Shown here: piece after piece, positions 43,369 to 53,617 of the stretch
Position numbering within the stretch: position 1 is the first letter of the stretch
Layout: every line of letters begins with the position of its first letter
DNA from: an uncultured Pelagibacteraceae bacterium
GTDB taxonomy: Bacteria > Pseudomonadota > Alphaproteobacteria > Pelagibacterales > Pelagibacteraceae
Assembly (NCBI GenBank): GCA_902595285.1
Contig: CACJPL010000003.1
Location: 62,001 to 126,000 of the forward strand
Direction of reading: 5' to 3'
Length of the DNA stretch: 64,000 nt
Notes under the pieces: model-generated
What the model saw: only the letters and a program-made list of their open reading frames with translations
Database searches by the model: none
Told to the model about the DNA's origin: nothing
Position numbers and translations under genes: made by a program

Positions 43369-45189
43369 ATGTGTGGAATAATTGGCATATCAAGCAATAA
43401 ACCGGTATCAGCTAACATAATTAACTCGTTAAAAAAATTAGAATATAGAGGTTACGATTCAGCAGGCATAGCAACTCTATCAAATGGCGAAATAAATGAG
43501 GTGAAGTCTGAAGGCAGGGTAGATAATTTAGAAACTAATTTTGATTTAAAAAATTTAAAAGGAAATATTGGTATTGGACATGTAAGATGGGCAACACACG
43601 GAATTCCTAATAGTGTTAACGCACATCCACATTCTTCTGATAGTGTCTCAGTTGTTCATAATGGAATTATTGAAAATTCTACGATATTAAAAAAACACTT
43701 AATTAACAAAGGTCACAATTTTAAATCTCAAACGGATACTGAAGTTATTGTCCACTTGATAACTGAACATTTGAAAAACTCAGAACTTGAGGATGCTATA
43801 ACGAAAACTCTAAAACAACTTCATGGTAGTTTTGCTCTTGGAATTGTTTTTAAAAATATCCCAGATTTAATAGTTGGAGCGAGAAGAGGGTCACCTTTAG
43901 CAGTTGGTTATGGTCCAAATGAAAACTATTTAGGTTCCGACTCATATGCTTTAAAATCAATGACAAACAAAATAACATATCTTGATGATGGTGAATTTTG
44001 TATTGTTAAAAAAGATCATGTACTTTTCTTTAATGAAAAAGGGAATAAAGTTAACAAAAAAATATTAGAATTATCTTCTAACGAAGCAAGTTATGACAAA
44101 GGTGATTTTAAACATTTTATGGCAAAGGAGATTGAAGAGCAACCCACAACAATTAAAACTGGAATAAAAGAATACGTAGATAATGTTAACAAGGAGATAA
44201 ATATTTTAAATTTCCCTTGGAAAGCAATTGATATAAAATCTATAACTTTAATAGGATGTGGAACTGCTTACCATTCATGTTTAATGGCAAAATATTGGTT
44301 TGAGGAATTAACGTATTTAGATGTTAATATAGATATTGCTTCAGAATTTAGATATAGAAAAAATAGATTTAAAAAAGATTCTTTATATGTTTTTGTTTCA
44401 CAATCTGGTGAGACAGCGGATACCTATGCAGCTTTAGATCTATGTAACAAAAATAATATGAAAACTTGTGCTGTTGTTAATGTAATTGAAAGTTCAATAG
44501 CAAGAGACTCTAATTTTGTTTTACCAATTCACTGTGGACCAGAAATTGGAGTAGCATCGACAAAAGCATTTTTAGGACAAATACTCGTTTTATATATATT
44601 AGCTTTAAAATTAGGATCATTAAGATGTGAGATTGAAAAAAAACAATATCATGAAAAGATTAAAGACTTAAAAGCGTTACCAAATCTAATAGAAAAAACA
44701 TTGCTTCATGATAATGATATTCAGGCAATTTCTTCAACATTCAATGAAGCTAAGGGCTCAATGTTTTTAGGGAGAGGTTTTTCTTATCCTATAGCTTTAG
44801 AGGGCGCTCTAAAACTAAAAGAGCTATCTTATGTGCATGCTGAAGGATATCCAGCTGGTGAGATGAAACATGGGCCACTTGCTTTAATTGAAGAAGGTAT
44901 GCCAGTAGTAGTTCTAGCTCCAAGAGATAATTATTACAAAAAGACAATTTCAAATATGCAAGAAGTAATTGCTAGAGGTGCGAAGGTGTTACTAATAACA
45001 AACAAAAGTAAAGATGAAGTTGTTTCAGAAAATATCTGGGAAAAAATTGAGGTTGAAAATACAAATGATGATTTACTTCCCTTTCTTATGACAATTCCAC
45101 TTCAGAAACTTGCATATTATTCAGCCCTTAAAAAGGGTTATGATATTGATAAGCCAAGAAATCTGGCTAAATCTGTCACTGTTGAATAA
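43369..45189 (+). CDS. glmS: Glutamine-fructose-6-phosphate aminotransferase
   Basis: Makes glucosamine-6-phosphate, the first step to UDP-GlcNAc for peptidoglycan and LPS. Starts MCGIIGI, so Cys2 is the N-terminal glutaminase nucleophile after Met removal; VRWATHG and TDTEV are other glutaminase motifs. Two SIS domains follow, with SQSGETADTYAAL and the C-terminal KPRNLAKSVTVE. At 606 aa it is full length. Three bases downstream of the GlmU-type acetyltransferase gene. Confidence 0.97.
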   Translation: MCGIIGISSNKPVSANIINSLKKLEYRGYDSAGIATLSNGEINEVKSEGRVDNLETNFDLKNLKGNIGIGHVRWATHGIPNSVNAHPHSSDSVSVVHNGIIENSTILKKHLINKGHNFKSQTDTEVIVHLITEHLKNSELEDAITKTLKQLHGSFALGIVFKNIPDLIVGARRGSPLAVGYGPNENYLGSDSYALKSMTNKITYLDDGEFCIVKKDHVLFFNEKGNKVNKKILELSSNEASYDKGDFKHFMAKEIEEQPTTIKTGIKEYVDNVNKEINILNFPWKAIDIKSITLIGCGTAYHSCLMAKYWFEELTYLDVNIDIASEFRYRKNRFKKDSLYVFVSQSGETADTYAALDLCNKNNMKTCAVVNVIESSIARDSNFVLPIHCGPEIGVASTKAFLGQILVLYILALKLGSLRCEIEKKQYHEKIKDLKALPNLIEKTLLHDNDIQAISSTFNEAKGSMFLGRGFSYPIALEGALKLKELSYVHAEGYPAGEMKHGPLALIEEGMPVVVLAPRDNYYKKTISNMQEVIARGAKVLLITNKSKDEVVSENIWEKIEVENTNDDLLPFLMTIPLQKLAYYSALKKGYDIDKPRNLAKSVTVE

Positions 45190-45224
45190 AACTTAAACTC
45201 TGTTAAAACACTTTTTAGTTGAAT

Positions 45225-46604
45225 ATGAAAACTTGGAAAAAAAATAGTTGGAGAAAATATCCAGTTAAACACATACCTGAGTATCCAGATAAAAAAGAAC
45301 TGGATAAGGTTTTAGATAAGATTGGAACATTTCCTCCATTAGTCTTTGCAGGAGAAACAAGACATCTTAAAAGTCAGTTAGCTGATGTAGTAGATGGAAA
45401 AGCATTTTTACTTCAAGGTGGGGACTGTGCAGAAAGTTTTGCTGAATTTAATCCAGACAATATAAGAGATACATTTAAACTTATGTTGCAAATGTCATTA
45501 GTTTTGACTTATTCAGCATCTTTACCAGTTGTTAAAGTTGGAAGAATAGCTGGACAGTTTTCAAAACCCAGAAGTGCTCCAACAGAAATTAAAGATGGCG
45601 TAGAATTGCCAAGCTATTTAGGTGATAATATAAATGCAATGGAATTTACTGAAAAGGCTAGAGTTCCTGATCCTAAAAGATTATTTAAAGCCTATTCTCA
45701 ATCAGCTGCTACTTTAAACCTTATAAGAGCTTTTTGTCATGGTGGTTTTGCTGATCTTAAAAATGTTCATAATTGGAACTTAGGATTTATCAAAAATTCT
45801 CCAGAATTAAAAAGATTTAAAGAATTAGAGGATAACATTGCAAACGCATTAGCATTTATGGATGCCTGTGGAATAACCTCTGAATTTAATAGAAGATTAA
45901 AAACTGTTAATTTTTGGACTTCACATGAAGCTTTACTACTTCCATTTGAAGAAACAATGACCAGAGTAGATTCTACTACTGGAGAAAATCATGATACATC
46001 TGCGCATTTTGTATGGATTGGAGACAGGACAAGACAATTAGATGGAGGTCATGTTGAATTTTGCAGAGGGATAGAGAATCCAATAGGTATCAAATGTGGA
46101 CCAACATTAAAAGCTGATGATTTAATTAATCTTTGTAATCGAATTAATCCAAAAAATGATAAAGGTAAAATTACTTTAATTTCTAGATTTGGAGCTGATA
46201 ATGTATCTAAATTCTTACCAAAATTAATCAGGGCAATTAAAAAAGAGGGATTAAATGTGATTTGGTCGTGTGATCCTTGTCACGGGAATACTGTAAAAGC
46301 TGCTACTGGATTTAAAACAAGACCATTTAATAGTGTGTTGAAAGAAGTTAAAAATGTTTTTGCATGTCACCAAAGTGAAGGAAGTTATGCTGGTGGATTA
46401 CACATTGAATTGACTGGACAAGATGTAACTGAATGCATTGGTGGTGCTCAAAAAATATCTGAAAAAGATTTATCCTCAAGATATCATACACATTGCGATC
46501 CAAGACTAAATGCTAACCAAGCTTTAGAGCTAGCATTTTTAATTTCAGATGAGATTAAAAAGAATAGCTCATATTCAAAAAATGCAGACAGAGCGGCATC
46601 TTAA
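45225..46604 (+). CDS. 3-deoxy-7-phosphoheptulonate synthase, class II
   Basis: First step of the shikimate pathway, condensing phosphoenolpyruvate and erythrose-4-phosphate. It is the plant-like class II type: LLQGGDCAESFAEF, KVGRIAGQFSKPRS, FWTSHEALLLPFEE, GIKCGPTLKADDL, and SCDPCHGNT are typical. About 459 aa from ATG 45225; a TTG at 45219 would add two residues and is less likely. Stands alone on the + strand between glmS and nadE. Confidence 0.93.
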   Translation: MKTWKKNSWRKYPVKHIPEYPDKKELDKVLDKIGTFPPLVFAGETRHLKSQLADVVDGKAFLLQGGDCAESFAEFNPDNIRDTFKLMLQMSLVLTYSASLPVVKVGRIAGQFSKPRSAPTEIKDGVELPSYLGDNINAMEFTEKARVPDPKRLFKAYSQSAATLNLIRAFCHGGFADLKNVHNWNLGFIKNSPELKRFKELEDNIANALAFMDACGITSEFNRRLKTVNFWTSHEALLLPFEETMTRVDSTTGENHDTSAHFVWIGDRTRQLDGGHVEFCRGIENPIGIKCGPTLKADDLINLCNRINPKNDKGKITLISRFGADNVSKFLPKLIRAIKKEGLNVIWSCDPCHGNTVKAATGFKTRPFNSVLKEVKNVFACHQSEGSYAGGLHIELTGQDVTECIGGAQKISEKDLSSRYHTHCDPRLNANQALELAFLISDEIKKNSSYSKNADRAAS

Positions 46605-46642
46605 TACATTGTAAAATCTTAAAAAATAAATATTTTGATCTC

Positions 46643-47380
46643 ATGTTACCTTCAGAAAAAGTTAAATTTATCTCTAATTGGATAAAAAATTATGTAAATA
46701 ATATGCCAACTAAGGCAGAGTCATTAGTCATAGGAATATCTGGAGGAATTGATTCATCTGTGTCAAGTACACTTAGTGCTATGACAGGTTTAAAAACCAT
46801 TGTTTTATCTATGCCTATTAAGCAAAAATCACATCAACATGATTTAAGCTTGAAACATAAGGAATGGTTAGTAAAAAATTTTAAAAACGTTGAGGCACAT
46901 ACAATCAACTTAGACGAGTTATTTTTAGCATTTAATGCAAGTTTAGCTGGATTTGATAGTGAGCACGGTATGGCAAATTCAAGAGCTAGATTAAGAATGA
47001 CAACTCTCTATCAGGTAGCTGCAGCAAATAAAGGAATTGTTGTGGGAACTGGAAACAAAGTTGAGGATTTTGGTGTTGGATTCTATACAAAATATGGTGA
47101 TGGTGGTGTTGATATTTCTCCAATAGCTGATTGTAACAAAACTCAGGTTTGGGAATTAGGAAAAGAACTTGGTATCTTACAAGAGATTATTGATGCACCT
47201 CCAACAGACGGATTATGGGATGATGGAAGAACAGATGAAGGCCAATTAGGATTAAAATACAATGAATTAGAGGAAGCTATGGAAAATCCTAACTCTACGA
47301 ATCGTGTTAAATACGAAAATATTAGAAAACAAAATATGCATAAAATGGAGCCAATTCCTGTATGCATAATTCCAAATTAA
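46643..47380 (+). CDS. nadE: NH3-dependent NAD+ synthetase
   Basis: Amidates deamido-NAD with ATP and ammonia. The PP-loop SGGIDSS is at residues 33-39, and VVGTGNKVEDFGVGFYTKYGDGGVDISPIADCNKTQVWEL is the NAD-adenylate site region. At 245 aa the glutaminase domain found in longer NadE enzymes is absent, so free ammonia must be the nitrogen source unless a separate amidotransferase exists. Confidence 0.94.
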   Translation: MLPSEKVKFISNWIKNYVNNMPTKAESLVIGISGGIDSSVSSTLSAMTGLKTIVLSMPIKQKSHQHDLSLKHKEWLVKNFKNVEAHTINLDELFLAFNASLAGFDSEHGMANSRARLRMTTLYQVAAANKGIVVGTGNKVEDFGVGFYTKYGDGGVDISPIADCNKTQVWELGKELGILQEIIDAPPTDGLWDDGRTDEGQLGLKYNELEEAMENPNSTNRVKYENIRKQNMHKMEPIPVCIIPN

Positions 47381-47424
47381 TCAAATAGATTCACAAATCT
47401 ATAATTTAAGTATATTTCTCAACT

Positions 47425-48780
47425 ATGAGTTTAGATATTTTTTTAACAAATAATCTTACTAACAAAAAAGAGAAATTTATTCCTCTGGATAAAAACAATG
47501 TAAGAATGTATGTTTGTGGTCCTACTGTTTATGACGATCCACATATTGGTAATGCAAGACCAATAGTTGTATTTGATATTCTTTTTAAAATTTTAAAAAA
47601 TAAATATCCTAATGTAATCTATGTAAGAAATATTACCGATGTAGATGATAAAATAATAAAATCATCAAGAGAAAATAATATTTCAATTTTAGATCTCACA
47701 AAAAAAATTACTCAAAGCTTTAACGAAGATTGTATTTATCTAAATTGTGAAAAACCTAATCATGAACCAAAAGCAACTGAGCATATTTCAGAGATGATAG
47801 AAATGATTTCTGAACTAATTAAAAAAGGATTTGCATACGAAAATAAGAAGCATGTTTATTTTGAAGTAAAAAAATTTAAAGATTATGGACAGTTATCAAA
47901 TAAAAAATTAGATGAACTTGTTGCAGGATCAAGGATTGAAGTAAGTGATAATAAAAAAAATCCTGAAGATTTTGTTCTTTGGAAACCATCAGAAACAGAC
48001 GAACCATCATGGGATTCACCTTGGGGAAAAGGAAGACCTGGTTGGCATTTAGAATGTTCAGCAATGTCTAAAATATATTTAGGAAAAGAATTTGATATTC
48101 ATGGAGGGGGTATTGATTTGTTATTTCCTCATCATGAAAATGAAATTGCTCAATCAAGATGTGCAAATGATAGTAAGGTGTTTGCTAATTATTGGTTGCA
48201 TAATGCATTTATCACAATGTCCAATGAAAAAATGGCAAAATCTCAAGGAAATATTTTAAAAATTAAAGATTTTAGAAATACTAAAAGTGGTCAGGTTTTA
48301 AGACTGGCTTTAATGAGCGCACATTATAGACAACCGTTAGATTGGAATGATAAGCTTTTAGTGGATTGCGAAAGTACTATTAACAAATGGTACAATGTAT
48401 ATTTAAATATAGAAACAAATATTAAAATTTCAGATGAAATTTTGAAACCATTGCTCGATGATTTAAACACTCCAGGTTATATTGCTAATTTACATAAATT
48501 ATATGAGAAAGCATTAAAAGGCTCTGAGGAAGACAAAAAATTATTTGTATCTGCATGCAATTTTGTTGGATTATTAAATGAAACTAAAGAGAATTGGCTT
48601 AAATTTAAGAAAAGCAAAGTATCAATTTCTGAAAATGAAATTTTAATCAAAATTGATCAAAGAAACAAAGCTAGAGGTAATAAAAATTACAAGGAAGCTG
48701 ATAAAATAAGAGATGAGCTTTTAGACAAAGGTGTTTTAATAGAAGATAAAGATGGTAAAACGGTCTGGAAATTTAAATGA
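47425..48780 (+). CDS. cysS: Cysteinyl-tRNA synthetase
   Basis: Class I aminoacyl-tRNA synthetase of 451 aa. The HIGH-type motif is in YDDPHIGNARP, zinc ligands are the cysteine in VCGPTVYD, the one in HLECSAMS and the histidines in FPHHENE, and the KMSKS-type motif is KMAKSQG. The DALR anticodon region follows. The stop overlaps the cimA start by 4 bases (ATGA). Confidence 0.97.
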   Translation: MSLDIFLTNNLTNKKEKFIPLDKNNVRMYVCGPTVYDDPHIGNARPIVVFDILFKILKNKYPNVIYVRNITDVDDKIIKSSRENNISILDLTKKITQSFNEDCIYLNCEKPNHEPKATEHISEMIEMISELIKKGFAYENKKHVYFEVKKFKDYGQLSNKKLDELVAGSRIEVSDNKKNPEDFVLWKPSETDEPSWDSPWGKGRPGWHLECSAMSKIYLGKEFDIHGGGIDLLFPHHENEIAQSRCANDSKVFANYWLHNAFITMSNEKMAKSQGNILKIKDFRNTKSGQVLRLALMSAHYRQPLDWNDKLLVDCESTINKWYNVYLNIETNIKISDEILKPLLDDLNTPGYIANLHKLYEKALKGSEEDKKLFVSACNFVGLLNETKENWLKFKKSKVSISENEILIKIDQRNKARGNKNYKEADKIRDELLDKGVLIEDKDGKTVWKFK

Positions 48781-50378
48781 GTAAAGATCGATTATATATA
48801 TTTGATACAACATTGCGTGATGGAGCACAAACTCAAGGTGTAGATTTTTCAATAGATGATAAGGAAAAGATATCATCTTCACTTGATGCTTTGGGTGTAG
48901 ATTATGTTGAGGGAGGATGGCCAGGAGCAAATCCTACAGATACTGAATTTTTTAACAAGGATCATAATTTTAAATCAGCGAAATTGACTGCATTTGGTAT
49001 GACAAAAAAAACTGAACATAGTGCAGAAAATGATCCAATGCTATCTTCGTTAATAAATTCAAAGAGTTCGTCAGTTTGTTTATTTGGTAAATCATGGGAT
49101 TTTCAAGTGGAGGTTGCTCTTGGTATTTCAAATGATCAAAATCTCTCAAATATAAGCGAAAGCGCAAAGCATATAGTTAAATCTGGAAAAGAATTTATGT
49201 TTGATGCAGAGCATTTCTTTGATGGGTATAAATCAAATCCCAAATATGCAATCTCTTGTTTAAAAGCAGCATACGATAACGGTGCAAGGTGGATTGTCCT
49301 ATGTGATACAAATGGTGGAACTCTTCCTCATGAAATAGATAAAATTGTCAAAGAAGTTATTAAATATATTCCAGGTAAAAATTTAGGAATTCACGCTCAT
49401 AATGATACAGAAAATGCAGTAGCTAATAGTTTAGCAGCTGTCCAAGCTGGAGTTAGGCAAGTACAAGGTACCTTGAATGGATTAGGAGAGAGATGTGGAA
49501 ATGCAAATTTAGTCTCGCTAATTCCAACTTTTTTTTTAAAAAAAGATTTTTATGATAATTATGAACTAAATATTAAGCGTGAAAATTTAAAAAACTTAAC
49601 TCAATGTTCAAGGTTATTGGATGAACTATTAAATAGAAAACCAAATAAACATCTTCCGTATGTTGGTGCCGCTGCTTTTTCTCATAAAGGTGGTATGCAT
49701 GTATCTGCTGTTCAGAAAGATCCAAAAACTTATGAACATGTTAATCCTGAAGAGGTTGGTAATTCACGAAACATAGTTGTTTCAGATCAGTCTGGACAAT
49801 CAAACATTATGTCCAGATTAAACCTAATAGGAATAAATGTTGAAAAAAGTGATCCAAAGATTAAAAAACTTTTAGATGAAGTTAAAGATAGAGAGTTTAT
49901 TGGTTACAGTTACGACGGTGCGGATGCGTCTTTTGAGTTATTAGCTCGAAGACTAATGGGAGAGATACCAAGATATATTTCTATTAATGAATATGATGTT
50001 TCGGTAAAGAAGGATCATGCAGGAGAAATTGTTTCATTTGCAAAAGCTAAATTAGAAGTAGATGGAGATAAAATTTTATGTGAGGGACAAGGAAACGGAC
50101 CAGTTAATGCTCTAGATAATGCTATTAGAAAAAATGTTAGTAAGTTAGCTAAATATTCAGAATATTTAAAAGATTTAAGATTGGTTGATTACAAAGTCAG
50201 GATTTTAAATACGGGAACAGAAGCTGTGACAAGGGTTAGTATTGAGAGTACAGACTCGAAAGGTATTAATTGGTTTACTATCGGAGTTTCACCAAATATA
50301 ATTGATGCATCTTTCAAAGCTCTTGTAGACAGTTTAGATTATAAGTTATTTAAGGATAAAGCCCCCGGAAGCTTATAA
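48777..50378 (+). CDS. cimA: (R)-citramalate synthase
   Basis: Joins pyruvate and acetyl-CoA to citramalate, giving an isoleucine route without threonine. The 533-aa protein has the HMGL-like barrel with the signature FDTTLRDGAQTQGV and the metal motif GIHAHNDTENAVANS, then a LeuA-type regulatory domain (about residues 390-530) where isoleucine feedback would act. AAFSHKGGMHVSAV is another CimA/LeuA signature. Long form and sequence fit CimA rather than 2-isopropylmalate synthase. Confidence 0.92.
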   Translation: MSKDRLYIFDTTLRDGAQTQGVDFSIDDKEKISSSLDALGVDYVEGGWPGANPTDTEFFNKDHNFKSAKLTAFGMTKKTEHSAENDPMLSSLINSKSSSVCLFGKSWDFQVEVALGISNDQNLSNISESAKHIVKSGKEFMFDAEHFFDGYKSNPKYAISCLKAAYDNGARWIVLCDTNGGTLPHEIDKIVKEVIKYIPGKNLGIHAHNDTENAVANSLAAVQAGVRQVQGTLNGLGERCGNANLVSLIPTFFLKKDFYDNYELNIKRENLKNLTQCSRLLDELLNRKPNKHLPYVGAAAFSHKGGMHVSAVQKDPKTYEHVNPEEVGNSRNIVVSDQSGQSNIMSRLNLIGINVEKSDPKIKKLLDEVKDREFIGYSYDGADASFELLARRLMGEIPRYISINEYDVSVKKDHAGEIVSFAKAKLEVDGDKILCEGQGNGPVNALDNAIRKNVSKLAKYSEYLKDLRLVDYKVRILNTGTEAVTRVSIESTDSKGINWFTIGVSPNIIDASFKALVDSLDYKLFKDKAPGSL

Positions 50379-50380
50379 TA

Positions 50381-51244
50381 ATGAAAATTAAAAAATTTTC
50401 AGAAAAACCATTAGATTTAGATAGCAGAATTGGAGCTAAACCAATAGTGTGTTACCCAAATACCAACATTGAAGAAAAAAACCTAAGTATTTTGCTTTCT
50501 GCAAGACAGTACTTGGTCAAAAAAGACGAGATAATCATATCTCCCAGAGACGCAAAAACGTTTGAGGTAAAATTTGGGGAGTTTTTTAGAATTGAGAGTG
50601 TAGAAGGACCTCAAGTAGGTGATTTAAATTTATTCAATTTAAATAATTTAGAAGAAAAATTTTATTCAGGTAAAACAAGAGCTTTATATGGAACTCATCT
50701 TTCTGTTGGAGATAAAATGTTTAGTAGTTTTCCATATCTTAGATCTTTAGCGACAATAACTTGGGATACTTTGGATTGGTATGATTATGATAAAGACGGA
50801 GGATCTGTTCATGATGTAATTGGAACTCGTTGTGATCCTTATACTTCAAAATTACTAAATAATAATGACTATCATTATTGTTGTCATTCAAATTTAACAA
50901 GAGCTTTGGTAAAAGAAAAAAATATTCAATTAGATTATGCAGAGAAAATAGTTCATGACGTTTTAAATGTATTTATGTTAACTGGATTTACTAACGATAC
51001 TAAACAATATTTTATGAAAGCTAGTCCTGTTAGACCAGGTGATTACTTAGAGTTTTTTGCAGAAACCGATTTGTTAGGCGCTCTTTCTGCTTGTCCAGGA
51101 GGAGATTGTGGATCTGAGCATTCTTCTGATGTTGCAAAATGTTTTCCTTTAAAAGTTTCTATTTGGACTGTAGATCTTAAATATTTAAATAACATCAAAC
51201 CATCAACTATATCAAATTATAAAAGAAATCACGGCATAGATTAA
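50381..51244 (+). CDS. DUF1989 (urea carboxylase-associated-like) protein
   Basis: 287-aa protein of the DUF1989 family. Typical segments are VEGPQVGDLNLFNLNN, FSSFPYLRSLATITWDT, HDVIGTRCDPYT, and the Cys-rich GALSACPGGDCGSEHSSDV, which together probably hold a metal. Family members occur near urea or allophanate metabolism genes elsewhere, but none are visible here; it sits between cimA (2-base gap) and a tRNA/rRNA methylase (one-base overlap). No function can be stated with confidence. Confidence 0.82.
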   Translation: MKIKKFSEKPLDLDSRIGAKPIVCYPNTNIEEKNLSILLSARQYLVKKDEIIISPRDAKTFEVKFGEFFRIESVEGPQVGDLNLFNLNNLEEKFYSGKTRALYGTHLSVGDKMFSSFPYLRSLATITWDTLDWYDYDKDGGSVHDVIGTRCDPYTSKLLNNNDYHYCCHSNLTRALVKEKNIQLDYAEKIVHDVLNVFMLTGFTNDTKQYFMKASPVRPGDYLEFFAETDLLGALSACPGGDCGSEHSSDVAKCFPLKVSIWTVDLKYLNNIKPSTISNYKRNHGID

Positions 51245-51957
51245 TGTCTATTAATAATATTTCTTTCATTTTACACAAACCTCAACTTTCTGAAAATATT
51301 GGTGCATGTGCAAGAGGAATGAAAAATTTTAGTTTTAATAAACTAATCGTCGTTGATCCTAAACCAACATTTCCAAATGATAAAATTCTAGCAACATCAG
51401 TAGGAGCAAAAAATATAATCAATAAAGCTAAGAATTTTGAAAATTTAGAAAAATCTTTAAAGAATATTGATATTGTGGTTGCAACCTCTGCAAGATTTAG
51501 AAATAAAAATATTAAACATATACAATTAGAGGATTTAAAAAAAATTAATTACAAAAAGAAAGTAGCTTTTTTATTTGGATCAGAAGCATCAGGGCTATCT
51601 AATAATGAAATTAGTTACGCTAACTATACACTTCAAATTCCAACAAATCCTGATTTTAAATCATTAAACTTATCGCATAGCTTAATAATTATAGCTCAAC
51701 ATGTATCGAGCTTAATTAATTCAAAAGTATCTTCCTTTAATAAATCAAAAAAAGTCAAATCAGCATCTAAAAAAGAGATAACTGTTATGGCGAATTTGTG
51801 CATACAGAACCTTGAAGAGATAAATTTCTTCAAATCAAAAGAGAAGAAGCCAATTATGCTAGAAAATTTAAGGAATATTTTTTATAGAATGGAATTATCT
51901 ACTAAAGAAACACGTATTTTATCAGGCGTATTTGCAAGTCTATGTAAAAAACGTTGA
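51244..51957 (+). CDS. TrmJ/TrmH-type RNA ribose methyltransferase
   Basis: SPOUT-family methyltransferase of 237 aa. The start ISFILHKPQLSENIGACARGMKNF (motif 1 with the catalytic Arg and Asn), AFLFGSEASGLSNNEI (motif 2) and LNLSHSLIIIAQHV (motif 3) define the TrmH group 1, with TrmJ the nearest named relative. TrmJ methylates position 32 of tRNA. The C-terminal helical extension also fits TrmJ. It shares a base with the DUF1989 stop and is followed by rpsD. Confidence 0.87.
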   Translation: MSINNISFILHKPQLSENIGACARGMKNFSFNKLIVVDPKPTFPNDKILATSVGAKNIINKAKNFENLEKSLKNIDIVVATSARFRNKNIKHIQLEDLKKINYKKKVAFLFGSEASGLSNNEISYANYTLQIPTNPDFKSLNLSHSLIIIAQHVSSLINSKVSSFNKSKKVKSASKKEITVMANLCIQNLEEINFFKSKEKKPIMLENLRNIFYRMELSTKETRILSGVFASLCKKR

Positions 51958-51997
51958 TTGACAAAATTAAGAGTAAGTTTATAAAGCCCTCTATTAA

Positions 51998-52615
51998 ATG
52001 ACAAAAAGATTAAACTCTAAACATAAAGTAGATAGAAGATTAAAGGTTAACCTGTGGGGAAGACCGAAGAGTCCATTTAATACGAGAGCATATGGACCAG
52101 GCCAACATGGTCAAACCAAGACATCTAAGCCTTCAGATTATGGTATTCAACTACAAGCTAAACAAAAATTAAAAGCATATTATGGCAATATTAACGAAAG
52201 ACAGTTCAGAAATATTTATAAAAAAGCTGTGATGTTAAGAGGAGATACAGGAGAAAACTTGATTGGTCTACTTGAGAGAAGATTAGATTCAGTTATATAT
52301 CGAGCAAAATTTGCAACAACGATTTTTTCAGCAAGGCAACTAATTAATCATGGACATGTAAAAGTGAATGGTAAAAAAGTTAATATCAGCAGTGCATTAG
52401 TAAAAGAAGAAGATGCAATAGAAATAAGAGATAAGTCTAAACAATTAGCTATAATTGATATTGCACTAGCTAATAAAGAAAGAGAAGCTCCAGAGTATAT
52501 ACAAATGGATGAAAAAAATAAAAAATTTAAATTTGTAAGAATACCAAAGTTTGAGGAAGTTCCTTACCCAATAGTTATGGAGCCAAATTTAGTTATTGAA
52601 TATTATTCAAGATAA
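51998..52615 (+). CDS. rpsD: 30S ribosomal protein S4
   Basis: Primary 16S rRNA-binding protein, 205 aa. The motif [37 protein letters not shown] holds the S4 RNA-binding domain (about residues 93-130). The N-terminal half lacks the Cys4 zinc knuckle found in some bacteria. It stands alone here rather than in the alpha operon, as in many alphaproteobacteria. The next gene begins 4 bases after its stop. Confidence 0.97.
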   Translation: MTKRLNSKHKVDRRLKVNLWGRPKSPFNTRAYGPGQHGQTKTSKPSDYGIQLQAKQKLKAYYGNINERQFRNIYKKAVMLRGDTGENLIGLLERRLDSVIYRAKFATTIFSARQLINHGHVKVNGKKVNISSALVKEEDAIEIRDKSKQLAIIDIALANKEREAPEYIQMDEKNKKFKFVRIPKFEEVPYPIVMEPNLVIEYYSR

Positions 52616-52619
52616 TTAG

Positions 52620-53288
52620 ATGATCAAAAGAACATCAAAACAGCATGTTCTAAAAATTTTAGAAAAAAATCAGAATACTTGGCAGATACTTGATATTGGT
52701 TGTAACAGAGATGCAGTTCAATACGCTCAGACGGCAGCAGATGTTCAAGACTTAACTAGTTTTTATAAAAATAAAAAATTTGTACTAGTTAAGGGTAAAG
52801 ATCTTCCCTTTAAAGATAATGAGTTTGATTTTGTCTTCGCTAGTCATGTGATAGAACATGTGGAGGATGTATCCTACTTTATTGAAGAATTACAAAGAAT
52901 ATCAAAAAAAGGCTACATAGAGTTACCGTCTATGTTAGAAGACAATATTATTTTATCTGAAAACAATATTATTGATCATAAATGGTTTTTTAAATTTGAT
53001 GATGTGAATCAAATATTACTAGCTGAAAAAAAAAGACAATTAATAGAACCTTTTATTACACATGGTGTTTTGTTTGGTTCATTAAGAAAGAATTTTAGAA
53101 GCAGCTTGGTATTAGAACTTTATTGGGAAGATAAGATAGATTATAAATTTGAGAAAATTACAGTTCCTGTTAAAAAAACTCTCTTTATATCTATTTTAAA
53201 AAAATATATAAGTTACCGAGTTAGAACAAATAAAATTTTTTCTGTAGCTATTTTATTAATAATATTTTTAATTATTTTTAGCTTTTAA
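52620..53288 (+). CDS. SAM-dependent methyltransferase with C-terminal membrane helix
   Basis: 222-aa methyltransferase-like protein. The SAM motif ILDIGCNRDAVQYAQ is near residues 26-40 (a GxxxD form rather than GxGxG), and FDFVFASHVIEHVEDVSYFIEEL is the post-motif region of Methyltransf_11. The last 20 residues are a hydrophobic helix (VAILLIIFLIIFSF), so the protein may be anchored. The substrate is unknown. It follows rpsD by 4 bases, and its end overlaps the convergent grxD by 11 bases. Confidence 0.75.
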   Translation: MIKRTSKQHVLKILEKNQNTWQILDIGCNRDAVQYAQTAADVQDLTSFYKNKKFVLVKGKDLPFKDNEFDFVFASHVIEHVEDVSYFIEELQRISKKGYIELPSMLEDNIILSENNIIDHKWFFKFDDVNQILLAEKKRQLIEPFITHGVLFGSLRKNFRSSLVLELYWEDKIDYKFEKITVPVKKTLFISILKKYISYRVRTNKIFSVAILLIIFLIIFSF

Positions 53289-53616
53289 TTTTAAAATCTA
53301 CTCCTTTTGTCTCAAAAAGTTTAGTCAAATCTCCAGTTTCATACATCTCTTTGATTATATCACATCCACCTATAAATTCTTTTTTAACATAAAGTTGTGG
53401 AATAGTAGGCCAATCACTAAAAGTTTTAATTCCTTCTCTTAAATTTTGATTTTCTAAGACATTTACACCTTTAAAGTTAACCTCTAAAATTTTTAAAATG
53501 TTCGAAACAGCCATCGAAAACCCACACTGTGGAGCATCTGGTGTTCCTTTCATAAATAAACATACTTCATTGTTTTCAATTTCATTTTTAATTAAATCAT
53601 TTGTCTGTTGATCCAT
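53278..53616 (-). CDS. grxD: Monothiol glutaredoxin Grx4
   Basis: Monothiol glutaredoxin, 112 aa, that binds and hands over [2Fe-2S] clusters, usually with BolA. The active site CGFS begins at Cys31, and WPTIPQLYVKKEFIGGCDII is the glutathione-binding region. Last gene of the purine operon, one base after bolA. The BolA-Grx4 pairing supports the function. Confidence 0.96.
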   Translation of the reverse strand: MDQQTNDLIKNEIENNEVCLFMKGTPDAPQCGFSMAVSNILKILEVNFKGVNVLENQNLREGIKTFSDWPTIPQLYVKKEFIGGCDIIKEMYETGDLTKLFETKGVDFKIKS

Positions 53617-53617
53617 T

